Of a DNA stretch of 64,000 nucleotides, positions 1 to 8,226 are shown in pieces; position 1 is the first letter of the stretch, and each line of letters begins with the position of its first letter. A program made the position numbers and the translations under genes. Source of the DNA: Aureispira sp963837355 (lineage in GTDB: Bacteria; Bacteroidota; Bacteroidia; Chitinophagales; Saprospiraceae); NCBI GenBank assembly GCA_963837355.1, contig CAWIMY010000008.1, positions 186,001 through 250,000 of the forward strand. Direction: 5' to 3'. A model generated the notes under the pieces. The model was not told the origin of the DNA. It made no database searches and was given only the letters and a program-made list of their open reading frames with translations.

Positions 1-2
1 GT

Positions 3-491
3 AGTTCGACGGCAGACAACAATGATGTGGGGTTGGTTACCCCTGCCACCTTTACTTTTGGTGCCAATACTAGTGCGCCTCTGACGCTTAATATTCCCAT
101 TACCGACGATGCCTTAACCGAAGGTACAGAGAATTTGGTGTTGCGGTTGGTCAATGTGACCAATGGAGGTAGCGCGGGGATGACTGATAGTACCAACCTT
201 ACAATCATCGACAACGACAGTATTATTGGAATCAATTCTCTCGACGATGCGACCGCAGTAATGGCTTATCCCAATCCTTTTGGAACAGCGATTACGCTAG
301 CCGTAGAAGTTCCTAACGGCAAATCAGTTCGTCTAGTGAATACTTTAGGACAGATTTTGATAGAACAGACCTTAACGGCGAATCAAACAACCTTATCTAC
401 TGCTGCTTTACCAACGGGAGCCTACTGGCTGCAAGTCTACGATCCCAAAACGGGCGCGGCCTTGTGGCAAGAGCGCTTGTTGAAACAATAA
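3..491 (+). CDS. Calx-beta / T9SS type A sorting-domain protein (5' truncated)
   Basis: The frame is open from base 3, so only the C-terminal part of a larger secreted protein is present. The first ~70 residues have the end of a Calx-beta fold (pattern ...PITDDALTEGTENLVLRL... closing with LTIIDND), a calcium-binding beta sandwich common in adhesins. The last ~75 residues are a T9SS type A C-terminal sorting signal: a YPNPF motif, then a beta-strand series (VRLVNTLGQIL, LPTGAYWLQV) ending in a basic residue (LLKQ). By family knowledge this tail directs the protein through the type IX system to the cell surface, where it is usually cleaved. A GTG at 27 is not the real start because coding continues upstream. 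A strong terminator follows. porX at 28.4 kb and a second T9SS cargo protein at 47.5 kb agree with this reading. Confidence 0.9.
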   Translation, partial: SSTADNNDVGLVTPATFTFGANTSAPLTLNIPITDDALTEGTENLVLRLVNVTNGGSAGMTDSTNLTIIDNDSIIGINSLDDATAVMAYPNPFGTAITLAVEVPNGKSVRLVNTLGQILIEQTLTANQTTLSTAALPTGAYWLQVYDPKTGAALWQERLLKQ

Positions 492-515
492 AATGAACGA
501 TTTTACCTTATCTTA

Positions 516-551
516 GGCACTGAGAAGAAACATTCTTGGTGCCTTTTTTAT
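516..551 (+). terminator. Rho-independent terminator after the T9SS protein
   Basis: Stem AGGCACTGAGAA / TTCTTGGTGCCT (12 pairs, two of them G-T wobbles) closed by a short loop and followed by TTTTTTT. It lies 25 bases after the stop codon of the sorting-domain protein. Confidence 0.85.
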
Positions 552-581
552 GGAATTACTAATTAACAACGAACGGACAAG

Positions 582-1373
582 ATGAAACTAAATAACAAAG
601 TCGTATGGATCACAGGCGCGTCGTCTGGAATAGGAGAGGCCATTGCTTATGCTTTCGCCCAACAGGGGTGCCGCTTAGTGCTTTCAGGTAGAAATACAGC
701 AACGTTAGCCATCGTAAAAAATAACTGTACCAAAGCTGCTGCCGTAACTATTGTACCCTTTGATTTGGCAGAACACGACACCTTAGCCACAGCGGCAAAG
801 CAAGCCGTAGAGCAATTTGGAAGGGTAGATATATTGGTTAATAATGCAGGAATTAGCCAGCGCTCGTTAATTGTTGAGACCGACTTTGAGGTAGATAAAC
901 AGTTGGTTAATACCAATCTGCTAGGTACTATTGGTTTGACCAAAGCCTTGCTTCCTTCTATGATTGCCCAACAATCGGGACACATCATTGTCGTTTCTAG
1001 TTTGATGGGCAAATTTTCAGCCCCCTTGCGGTCTACTTATGCCGCCGCTAAGCATGGTTTACACGGTTTTTTTGATGCTTTGCGCTTAGAGTTGGAGCAA
1101 GATCAAATCAATGTCCTGATGGTATGCCCTGGCTATGTCGTGACCAATATTTCTAAAAATGCCTTGACGGGCGATGGCTCTAAACAAGAGACGATGGATG
1201 AGGCCACGGCCAACGGCATCGAGGCAAAACAAGTCGCCCAAGAACTACTAACTGCCCTCGCAAAAAACAAGGAAGAAATTTATGTAGGCAAGAAAGAAGT
1301 CATTGGCGTTTACCTCAAACGCTATTTTCCAAAACTACTGAATAGAGTAATCAAAAGATCGAAAGTAACCTAA
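582..1373 (+). CDS. SDR family NAD(P)-dependent oxidoreductase
   Basis: Classical short-chain dehydrogenase/reductase of 263 residues. The cofactor motif TGASSGIG is at residues 11-18, the NNAG motif at 87-90, the catalytic Ser at about 140 (VVSS), and the active-site pair is Tyr153 and Lys157 (YAAAK). The C-terminal part (YFPKLLNRVIKRSKV) is basic and resembles the DhrS7/YqjQ-like branch that acts on membrane or lipid carbonyls, but the substrate cannot be read from the sequence. It is a single gene between two hairpin terminators, so it is probably transcribed alone. The start ATG at 582 immediately precedes the first beta strand, as usual in the family. Confident for family, not for substrate. 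Confidence 0.93.
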   Translation: MKLNNKVVWITGASSGIGEAIAYAFAQQGCRLVLSGRNTATLAIVKNNCTKAAAVTIVPFDLAEHDTLATAAKQAVEQFGRVDILVNNAGISQRSLIVETDFEVDKQLVNTNLLGTIGLTKALLPSMIAQQSGHIIVVSSLMGKFSAPLRSTYAAAKHGLHGFFDALRLELEQDQINVLMVCPGYVVTNISKNALTGDGSKQETMDEATANGIEAKQVAQELLTALAKNKEEIYVGKKEVIGVYLKRYFPKLLNRVIKRSKVT

Positions 1374-1450
1374 GAGCTACGGAGGCGATAGCAAAGGGCA
1401 GCAAAACAATGCGCCTATAAAGGAGTGGCTTGTTGGCTAACCAACTATTA

Positions 1451-1485
1451 ATGCGCAAAGGATTTAATCCTTTGTGCATTTTTTT
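1451..1485 (+). terminator. Rho-independent terminator after SDR gene
   Basis: Near-perfect palindrome ATGCGCAAAGGATT / AATCCTTTGTGCAT (one G-T pair) followed by a run of seven T. It ends the SDR transcript about 80 bases after the stop codon. Confidence 0.85.
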
Positions 1486-1697
1486 ATGGGCAGGCTGCCT
1501 TCTATTTTGAAATAGTTACGCTTCCTCAAATGAAACAAGAATAGAGGGATTTTGTTATAAAGAGTGAAAATTTTGGCATTTTTTATGTTTTTCCATCTAA
1601 AAAAGAGGTTTTGAATAAAATTTACTTGACTTTTTATTAAAAAAAGCATAGCATTGTAAAGAATAATCAAAACCAAACGTTGTATAAGAATACTTGT

Positions 1698-2345
1698 ATG
1701 AAAGAAAACGAACCAACGGAAGAAATAGATAACTCTTTGCTATTAAGTGATCTGTATGAAATTGTTCAAGAACTACTGTTACAAGGGGTAGAGCCCGACG
1801 AGGACAGCAGCTGTTTTTGGATCATTTGCTTGAGTAAATACCATCAATTGTTGTTAGTAGAACAACTGCCCAATGACAACTTAGCAACGATTCACGCCAC
1901 CGAAGTTTTTCAAATTGCACTGCAAAAACGTGCCACGACGCTGTTGCTCTGTCAACGACCCAGTGAGGCCGCTTTTGAATTGGCTCCCGATGATTATTAC
2001 TTTATTCGTCAATTACTAAAGGTGGGCTATCTCATCAGGTTGCCGATTTTAGATTATCTAGTGTTGAAAACGGATGGCTATTATAGCTTGATGCAGGCGG
2101 GTAAGTTGCAAGAACTGCGTGGAATGGCTGAGGACGAAGCCCCTCCGTTGACCATTCAGAAAGCCGAAGCCTTAGCACAAGAAGCCGTAGAGGAAGCCAA
2201 GCAGGCGCTAGAAGCCAGTTATTACAAGGACAAAGAAGAAATTGCGCTCCACCTCTACGAAGAAGGCTTGGCGTTAACGCAGATTATAAGCATTACGGGC
2301 TTGTCAGAAGAAGTGGTGGTGGCGCTAATCGAAGCCAATCCTTAA
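1698..2345 (+). CDS. Hypothetical protein with Rpn-like C-terminal tail
   Basis: Protein of 215 residues, starting at the ATG at 1698 (MKENEPTEE). A TTG at 1680 is in frame but less likely. Residues ~1-140 have no recognisable domain: an acidic start, then a mixed alpha/beta region. Residues ~160-185 are an Ala/Glu-rich helix. Residues ~185-215 (IALHLYEEGLALTQIISITGLSEEVVVAL) match the short helix-turn-helix-like tail seen at the end of many Rpn/PD-(D/E)XK 'transposase-like' nucleases and related proteins. No PD-(D/E)XK catalytic residues are evident, so nuclease activity should not be assumed. It stands alone, with a strongly AT-rich 200-bp upstream region and the TonB receptor convergent on the other side. 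Function unknown. Confidence 0.7.
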   Translation: MKENEPTEEIDNSLLLSDLYEIVQELLLQGVEPDEDSSCFWIICLSKYHQLLLVEQLPNDNLATIHATEVFQIALQKRATTLLLCQRPSEAAFELAPDDYYFIRQLLKVGYLIRLPILDYLVLKTDGYYSLMQAGKLQELRGMAEDEAPPLTIQKAEALAQEAVEEAKQALEASYYKDKEEIALHLYEEGLALTQIISITGLSEEVVVALIEANP

Positions 2346-2354
2346 AGAATCGGC

Positions 2355-4694
2355 TTAAGTGCTTTTTGGCGAGGTACGGGAAAATTGCCAACGAATGCCC
2401 AGGTAAAACTCACGGCCATGAATGGGCGAATAGGCATAAGCCGTATCAAAATAAGTGCTAAAACCCGCTGCACTGTTGGGGTCGTTGTATCCTACTAGGG
2501 GCGATAGTTGTTGACGATAATCCAGCAAATTTTGAGCGCCTGCATAAATTGTCAACTGCTGTTTGGGAAAGAGCTTGGTCACTTGAAAACCGTGTATAGA
2601 AAAGGGCTGGGAGGTAGTTGGGCGCGCAGTAGAGCGGGGCAAGCCCTGTGCATCTACATCAAACACTTCTGGCAGCGTCATCGTACCCGTCAAATTACCC
2701 GAATAAGAAAACGTCAACGCCCAAGGGCGGTAGTCGTATTGTATCGTCCAATTGGCCGTATACAAAGGGGCATATTCTAAAGGGGTAGTAGTCCATTGTC
2801 CTCGCTCGTTTTTTCCTGTTTGAGAAGCCCATTGTAGGTTGCCTGAAAGGCTCCAACTCAACGGAAATACCATTTCTTGACTGTAACTGGCACTGAAGCC
2901 CCGAGTTTGAGCATACCCCTCTAGGTTTTTGTAAACGATTTTATTAGCGTCGCTATAGTCGGGAAAAATGGCGTTGCTAAAGTAAGTATAGAAGGCGTCC
3001 ACATTGATGCTGCCCTTACTTTTGCCCCAAGCAAAGATATGGTTAAAATTGAGCGAAGCATTGTACGAGCGTTCGGGCTGCAAGGCTTCGGCAATTTCTA
3101 CTTGGCGGTTTCCTGTGACAAATGCGTGGTCTTCTGTGAATAAATTAACCACCCTGAACCCTGTACCCGTATTCAAACGAAAGGTACTCCAAGTGCTCGG
3201 TTGGTATTTGAGGTTGAAGCGAGGGGCAGGAATGAATCCGTGGTTTTGGTAATAATCCAAACGACAGCCATACAATACGGCTACTTTTCGGGAAATATCC
3301 CAAGCATCCTGTAAATAAACGCCAGGAATGAATTGATGGTCGCCCAAGGTTTCCGCCAAACTGTCTTGTGTAGCAATGGTGTTGTCGTCATAATACTGAT
3401 AGCGCAAGGTCAAACCCGCTGTAATGCCATGTCCTTTGTGGTACTTATTCCAGTTAAAATTGGTAAATCCCACATATTGCGTAGCTACATAATGATCGGT
3501 GCCGTAATAGCTGTCCTGATAATGCCCCGAAAAGGAATAATCCAGTTTGAGGTATTCTTCCGTCGGCAAATCATAGGTGCCCAATGCTTCCCAACGCTGG
3601 GTAAAAATGCTCTCGCCATAAATTTCCTCATCGCCTCGTAACCGCAAATAATTGCGACCTTCTACAAACTCCTCTACCCCGTTGCGGCGATCTTCATAAT
3701 AATACCGTGCAAACAGCGACAGGCGGCGATTTTTAGGGCGCTTCTTCGTCAATTTAGCAAAGACAGATACCCGATCTAAGTTAATTAAATCGCCAAAACC
3801 ATCCCCGTTGTCGTCGTGGTTACTCCCTACATAAGCATGGCTCACACCCACCATACTACTCCATTTGTCCCAAGTTTGGGCAATAGAAATGTTGTTAAAA
3901 CTCTCTAAATGAGAGGTGCCGCGAATGTCTAGCGAAATCAATGGTTCCTCGCGTGGGTTTTTGGTAATGATATTGATAACACCCGCGACTGCCTCTGAAC
4001 CAAAAATAGTAGAGCTTGGGCCTTTGGTTATTTCTATGCGTTCAATCATGGTCGTCGGTATGCCGTTGAGACCATAAACGGCGGCCAAATTACCGTACAT
4101 CGGGGTACCATCAATCAATACGGCGGTGTACTGCCCAGGCAATCCATTGATACTAATAGTATTGGTAAAACAGACCCCACAAGCCACTTCCTCTTGTACG
4201 CCACTCACCAAGGTCAGCGCCTCTACTAGATTAGTAGGAGAGTTGATTTTATTTAGAATGTCTGGATCGACAATGAATTTGGTGGCTACCGTGGACGCTA
4301 GTATATTGGGCGCACAGCAAACGGGATTACAGCAAGAAAGTCCTGCTATCGTATCGGCGCGCACCACCACTTCTTCCAACTGCCCGACCGATAAATGCAA
4401 GAGTCCCAATTCCAGTTGGTCAGCGGCCAATACAATATGCTCTTGGTGCCCCTTAAAACCCACGTAGGAAGTCTTAAGGCGATAAGTCCCATAAGGAACA
4501 TCGGTTATCTCAAAATAACCTTCCCAGTCGCTTGTTGCCCAATGCCCCGTCAAACTATCACCCACCCACAGCGCGGCGGTAGCTCCAAAAATAGCCTCTT
4601 GGTCAGAATTCACTAAGCGACCTGCTACATTACCCGTCTGCGCGGCAATAGAGAGAGAACAGTTAAAAAGCAGGAGAAACAATAGATATTTCAT
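2355..4694 (-). CDS. TonB-dependent outer-membrane receptor
   Basis: Outer-membrane receptor of 779 residues when started at the ATG at 4694 (MKYLLFLLLFNCSLSIAAQ, a typical signal peptide). The order is signal peptide, a carboxypeptidase-regulatory-like beta sandwich (~25-110), a Cys-rich linker (CCNPVCC), the plug domain (~130-270, with KGPSSTIFGSEAVAGVINIITK-type signature), and a long beta barrel ending in an aromatic-rich last strand (LGIRWQF). Such receptors import metal complexes, vitamins or oligomers using TonB energy. A longer frame begins at 4793, but those extra codons lie in the inserted MITE (4733-4895) and are very unlikely to be native. Upstream (4908-4946) are DtxR-like half-sites, suggesting metal regulation. 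No SusD-like partner is adjacent, so a glycan role is not supported. Confidence 0.93.
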   Translation of the reverse strand: MKYLLFLLLFNCSLSIAAQTGNVAGRLVNSDQEAIFGATAALWVGDSLTGHWATSDWEGYFEITDVPYGTYRLKTSYVGFKGHQEHIVLAADQLELGLLHLSVGQLEEVVVRADTIAGLSCCNPVCCAPNILASTVATKFIVDPDILNKINSPTNLVEALTLVSGVQEEVACGVCFTNTISINGLPGQYTAVLIDGTPMYGNLAAVYGLNGIPTTMIERIEITKGPSSTIFGSEAVAGVINIITKNPREEPLISLDIRGTSHLESFNNISIAQTWDKWSSMVGVSHAYVGSNHDDNGDGFGDLINLDRVSVFAKLTKKRPKNRRLSLFARYYYEDRRNGVEEFVEGRNYLRLRGDEEIYGESIFTQRWEALGTYDLPTEEYLKLDYSFSGHYQDSYYGTDHYVATQYVGFTNFNWNKYHKGHGITAGLTLRYQYYDDNTIATQDSLAETLGDHQFIPGVYLQDAWDISRKVAVLYGCRLDYYQNHGFIPAPRFNLKYQPSTWSTFRLNTGTGFRVVNLFTEDHAFVTGNRQVEIAEALQPERSYNASLNFNHIFAWGKSKGSINVDAFYTYFSNAIFPDYSDANKIVYKNLEGYAQTRGFSASYSQEMVFPLSWSLSGNLQWASQTGKNERGQWTTTPLEYAPLYTANWTIQYDYRPWALTFSYSGNLTGTMTLPEVFDVDAQGLPRSTARPTTSQPFSIHGFQVTKLFPKQQLTIYAGAQNLLDYRQQLSPLVGYNDPNSAAGFSTYFDTAYAYSPIHGREFYLGIRWQFSRTSPKST

Positions 4695-4732
4695 AGTCAA
4701 TGGTAATAGCGTCATTTTTTTGTTTTGATAAA

Positions 4733-4895
4733 TAGACTTTATTACGAATGGGATTGTATAGAGATCAAAAAGAGAGTTTTTTTCATCAATCAAGGCAAAA
4801 ATTCAGCTCATAGCAGCGCTATGGGATTAATTTTTAACGCCGAGTGAGGGAAAAAGATCCTTTTTTCGCTGCAAGGCTATTCGTAATAAAGTCTA
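4733..4895. mobile_element. MITE copy 1, ~163 bp, 17-bp terminal inverted repeats, TA ends
   Basis: The ends TAGACTTTATTACGAAT (4733-4749) and ATTCGTAATAAAGTCTA (4879-4895) are exact reverse complements. The whole element recurs in inverted orientation at 57881-58042, differing only at a few positions (a one-base run difference, a few substitutions in the middle and near one end). It has no coding capacity for a transposase. Both outer ends are TA, consistent with a TA target duplication of the IS630/Tc1-mariner kind. It lies between the TonB receptor and its probable operator region, so the receptor mRNA would start upstream and carry the element as 5' leader, unless the element supplies a promoter. 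Confidence 0.88.
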
Positions 4896-4907
4896 ATATA
4901 GCACAAT

Positions 4908-4946
4908 CTAAAAGAATTTTTAGACTAATCTAAAAAATATTTTTAG
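4908..4946. promoter_or_regulatory. Cluster of DtxR/MntR-type half-sites upstream of TonB receptor
   Basis: Four alternating half-sites TCTAAAA / TTTTTAGA / TCTAAAAA / TTTTTAG, each 3-4 bases apart. The central dyad TTTAGACTAATCTAAA (4919-4934) fits the DtxR/MntR-family pattern TTTAGnnTAnnCTAAA. This suggests metal-responsive repression of the receptor gene (or, less likely, of the divergent Nudix gene whose start is 200 bases away). The call is based on pattern similarity only. Confidence 0.5.
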
Positions 4947-5142
4947 TGCTATTGAACATATTTTTTAGCAGAATCGTTTTCTAAGCTCCCCTTACAACCA
5001 ATTTAGAGCGGGACTGTTGTTATAAAACAGATAACTTGTTGCTTCTTTTGGGGCGTAGTGTGCTTTCTTGGTTTTATTCCTACCCAAAATAATGTATCTT
5101 GTTACCTGTGCTGTTATTGGCAACCATTTAACTTTTCCCTCT

Positions 5143-5697
5143 ATGAAATTTTGTAGTCAATGTGGTCATGGGCCATTGTCGTTTCAAGTGCCTACAGGCG
5201 ATACGCGTTCTCGTTTTATTTGTGCTGGTTGTACCACGGTGCATTATCAAAATCCCAAAATCGTTTGTGGCTGTTTAGTCTTTCATGAGGACAAAGTGTT
5301 ATTGGGTAAACGCGATATCGAACCGCGTAAAGACAAGTGGAATTTGCCTGCTGGCTTTATGGAGAATGGGGAAACGGTTATGCAAGGGGCGCTCCGCGAA
5401 GTTTGGGAAGAGACCCGCGCAGAAGTGACCATCGAGCGCTTGCATGCGGTCTACAATATTCTACACGTCAATCAAGTTTACTTTTTGTTCTTGGCACAAC
5501 TCAAGCACCCTGAATTTATGGCAGGCGACGAAACGACCGATGTGCGGTTGTTCTCTATTGCCGATTTACCTTGGAAAGACCTTGCCTTTGATTCGAATCA
5601 CTTTGCGCTACAGCGCTACTTGGATAATCCTGCTTTTGAAGGGGTACACTATGGTGACAGCAAGAATTTTCGCACCAAATTGGCAGGTGGGGAGTAG
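5143..5697 (+). CDS. Nudix hydrolase with N-terminal zinc ribbon
   Basis: Protein of 184 residues from the ATG at 5143 (MKFCSQCG); the longer frame from 5068 adds an unconserved leader. An N-terminal zinc ribbon uses CxxC at 4/7 and CxxC at 27/30. The Nudix box covers residues 71-93 (G-x5-E-x7-REVWEE), with all metal-binding Glu residues present but the canonical Gly near its end replaced by Arg. The arrangement resembles the zinc-ribbon Nudix group related to NADH/ADP-ribose/FAD pyrophosphatases (NudC-like ribbon, plant NUDX23-like core). It probably hydrolyses a nucleoside diphosphate derivative; the exact substrate is not readable. A terminator follows directly. Confidence 0.9.
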   Translation: MKFCSQCGHGPLSFQVPTGDTRSRFICAGCTTVHYQNPKIVCGCLVFHEDKVLLGKRDIEPRKDKWNLPAGFMENGETVMQGALREVWEETRAEVTIERLHAVYNILHVNQVYFLFLAQLKHPEFMAGDETTDVRLFSIADLPWKDLAFDSNHFALQRYLDNPAFEGVHYGDSKNFRTKLAGGE

Positions 5698-5701
5698 CCC
5701 T

Positions 5702-5728
5702 GCCCCTATAAACGGGGCTGTTTTTTGT
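5702..5728 (+). terminator. Terminator after Nudix gene
   Basis: Stem GCCCC (5702-5706) / GGGGC (5714-5718) with a seven-base loop and a following T-rich run. It lies a few bases after the Nudix stop codon. Confidence 0.75.
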
Positions 5729-5773
5729 TGTTCTAATAAAATCTGCTGACTCTTCTACTTATCTCCCTTGCTT

Positions 5774-6640
5774 ATGACCCGCTTTATTTTATGGTTGTTG
5801 TTGGAATGTAGTGCCGTTGTGGTCGGCTGGGGGCAAGTGGATTATACGGCTGATAGTCCTTATCGAGCTTTGGTGGAAGGGAGTATTGGCTGGACGTTGC
5901 GGGCAGAGACAGGGGTTTATGTAGGGCCCCATGCTAAGACGGCGTTGTGTACAACATTGGCGGCAGCGCGACCGCTCTTTTTATTAGAACGCCTTGATGA
6001 GACGGAAACCCGCCAAGGGTTTCGCCACAATTGGTACCGCGTTCGTTACGCTGATCCTAGTCCAACCGATCTAGGAGAGGGCTTTGTTTGGGGCGGCGAT
6101 CTCGCCCTAGAAAAAATACAAACTTGTGCGCCATCCCTTCAAATTACTTATGGCTTAGATAAAATCCGTTTGGTACAACGCGAGACCTACGAGGAGCCAC
6201 AGCTCGAACTATTAATTGTTGCCAGTCGTCAAGGGCAAGTAGTCGCTTCTACTCGCTTGGATGCTGTTGGCAGTATTTATACCCAAGCCCGCGCCCAACT
6301 ACGCGGCCATCAAGGCTTAGCAGGGATTCATCAAGTGTTAGAAATAGCCTTTAACGATGGGTATTGCGGTGGCGTAGCCGCTACGGCTACCTTATTGTGG
6401 GATGGGCAACACTGGCACCCATTGGACATTCTCAGTCAGGGTTTTGGTGATAATGCCTTTTCCAATGCTTATTATAAATATCCAACGGAGCACCAGCGAG
6501 GAAATAATTTGCTAGAATTATACCGCGAAGAAGGCTATTACAACCGCCAACAACAAGCCGTTTATACCAAAAAAAGCATTGAAATTTATGAATGGACAGG
6601 TAAACAGCTGTTTTTAGTAGAAGGTGCCACGCAGGATTAG
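5774..6640 (+). CDS. Secreted SH3-like hypothetical protein
   Basis: Protein of 288 residues with an N-terminal hydrophobic signal (RFILWLLLECSAVVVGWGQ), so exported. Residues ~25-110 look like an SH3b-type module: a 'SPYRALVEGS...LRAETGVYVGP' opening strand pair, then 'HNWYRVRYADP...GEGFVWGGDLAL', the usual end of a bacterial SH3 repeat that binds cell wall or other ligands. The remaining ~170 residues are beta-rich and contain a single Cys-containing loop (NDGYCGGVAATATLLW) followed by a Trp-rich strand; no catalytic signature was recognised. The start was taken at ATG 5774; a TTG six bases earlier is also in frame. It stands alone between the Nudix and gdh genes. Exported ligand-binding protein is the most I can support. 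Confidence 0.72.
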   Translation: MTRFILWLLLECSAVVVGWGQVDYTADSPYRALVEGSIGWTLRAETGVYVGPHAKTALCTTLAAARPLFLLERLDETETRQGFRHNWYRVRYADPSPTDLGEGFVWGGDLALEKIQTCAPSLQITYGLDKIRLVQRETYEEPQLELLIVASRQGQVVASTRLDAVGSIYTQARAQLRGHQGLAGIHQVLEIAFNDGYCGGVAATATLLWDGQHWHPLDILSQGFGDNAFSNAYYKYPTEHQRGNNLLELYREEGYYNRQQQAVYTKKSIEIYEWTGKQLFLVEGATQD

Positions 6641-6745
6641 AAAGAACTATTCAAAGAGTTTTTTGTTCTAGCAGCAATGACCCCCAATCAAAAGTTGTGA
6701 ATCAACCCGCAGCATTCCTATTTACATAAAAATAAACAAAACACT

Positions 6746-8113
6746 ATGAGCAGCTCCAATAAGGAACAGCACCAAGCGATAGAAGATTTTATGCAATTGG
6801 TGCGCGATAAAAACGAGCATGAAGAAGAATTCTTACAAGCCGTGCAAGAAGTCGCTGACACCGTTATCCCTTTTATTCAAGAGCACCCCAAGTACAAAGA
6901 AGCAAGGATTTTAGAACGCATGGTAGAACCAGAGCGCGTGCTTATGTTTCGGGTACCTTGGTTGGATGACGAAGGTAACATACAAACTAATCGCGGTTAC
7001 CGTGTCCAATTTAACGGAGCGATTGGTCCTTACAAAGGAGGGTTGCGCTTTCACCCCAGTGTCAACTTGTCGATTCTTAAGTTTTTGGGCTTTGAGCAAA
7101 CCTTTAAAAATGCCTTAACTACGCTAGCAATGGGCGGCGGAAAAGGTGGGTCAGACTTTGATCCCAAAGGTAAATCCGACAACGAGGTCATGAAGTTCTG
7201 CCAGTCTTTTATGACAGAATTGCAACGCCATATTGGCCCTGATACCGATGTTCCCGCAGGAGATATTGGAGTGGGTGGGCGCGAAATTGGCTACCTCTAC
7301 GGACAATACCGCCGCTTGCGCAACGAATTTACAGGCGTCTTAACAGGAAAAGGGTTAAAATGGGGGGGCTCTAAATTGAGAACAGAAGCAACAGGCTATG
7401 GCTTGATTTATTTTGTACGAGAAATGCTAGCCGTCAAAGAGGACAGCTTAGAGGGCAAAACCGTCGCCATTTCGGGCGCAGGCAATGTCGCCCAATACGC
7501 TTGTGAAAAAGCCATTGCCCTAGGAGCAAAAGTAGTTACTATGAGTGATTCTAAAGGCTACATCTACGATGAGGAAGGTATCGACGAAGACAAATTGGCC
7601 TTCATCAAGGAATTGAAGAACGAGCGCCGTGGCCGCATCAAAGAATATGTAGACACTTATTCTAATGCTGTCTACCACGAAGGCGAGCGCCCTTGGTCAG
7701 AAAAAGTAGACCTTGCGCTACCTTGCGCCACTCAAAACGAACTGAACAAAGAAGAAGCACAAACCTTAGTCGATAATGGCTGTATGTGTGTCGCCGAAGG
7801 CGCGAATATGCCCGTCACCCCTGAAGGTGTCGAAGTATTCTTAAAAGCTAGCGTCTTGTATGCACCTGGTAAAGCTTCTAATGCAGGCGGTGTGGCTACT
7901 TCAGGTCTAGAGATGTCTCAAAACTCTATGCGGACCTCTTGGTCTAGAGAGCAAGTCAACGAAAAATTGCAGGAAATTATGCGAGACATTCACGAGCAAT
8001 GTGTCGAGTATGGCCGTGACAAGGAAGGGGATGCCGTGAACTATGTGCAAGGTGCCAATATCGCGGGCTTTGTAAAAGTAGCGGATGCCATGATTGACCA
8101 AGGTGTCGTATAA
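6746..8113 (+). CDS. gdhA: NADP-specific glutamate dehydrogenase
   Basis: Hexameric-type glutamate dehydrogenase of 455 residues, full length for the GdhA family. Substrate-binding PYKGGLRFHP is at ~95-104 and the catalytic Lys133 in GGGKGGSDFDPKGK, which is the prokaryotic glutamate-dehydrogenase signature. A Rossmann nucleotide-binding segment (ISGAGNVAQYACEKAIALGA) is at ~240-260. The enzyme interconverts 2-oxoglutarate plus ammonium and glutamate. Assignment to NADP(H) rests on overall similarity to GdhA rather than a specificity residue. It is monocistronic: a terminator lies 50 bases downstream and the next gene is convergent. Confidence 0.96.
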   Translation: MSSSNKEQHQAIEDFMQLVRDKNEHEEEFLQAVQEVADTVIPFIQEHPKYKEARILERMVEPERVLMFRVPWLDDEGNIQTNRGYRVQFNGAIGPYKGGLRFHPSVNLSILKFLGFEQTFKNALTTLAMGGGKGGSDFDPKGKSDNEVMKFCQSFMTELQRHIGPDTDVPAGDIGVGGREIGYLYGQYRRLRNEFTGVLTGKGLKWGGSKLRTEATGYGLIYFVREMLAVKEDSLEGKTVAISGAGNVAQYACEKAIALGAKVVTMSDSKGYIYDEEGIDEDKLAFIKELKNERRGRIKEYVDTYSNAVYHEGERPWSEKVDLALPCATQNELNKEEAQTLVDNGCMCVAEGANMPVTPEGVEVFLKASVLYAPGKASNAGGVATSGLEMSQNSMRTSWSREQVNEKLQEIMRDIHEQCVEYGRDKEGDAVNYVQGANIAGFVKVADAMIDQGVV

Positions 8114-8161
8114 ATTTATAAAATAAACGTTGCCTATTTTTAAGTAGGTACGGAGGATACT

Positions 8162-8196
8162 AACACCACTCTTCTTCCTAGAAGGGTGGTGTTTTT
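8162..8196. terminator. Terminator between gdhA and the convergent kinase gene
   Basis: Stem AACACCACTCTTC / GAAGGGTGGTGTT with a six-base loop and TTTTT after it. It is T-rich only on the plus side, so it mainly serves gdhA. Confidence 0.8.
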
Positions 8197-8226
8197 GAGT
8201 TTATCCTATTCGTGGTTTTACAAACT

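Noticed and set aside
1464..1676. 70-codon minus-strand frame in the AT-rich region before the Rpn-tail gene
   Set aside because: Composition is dominated by Phe/Ile/Lys from AT-rich DNA, it covers a terminator, and there is no start context or homology.
2508..4616. Several plus-strand frames over the TonB receptor
   Set aside because: All are opposite-strand shadows of the receptor gene, whose domain content is unambiguous.
5444..5749. Frame overlapping the Nudix gene
   Set aside because: Shadow of the Nudix coding sequence in another frame.
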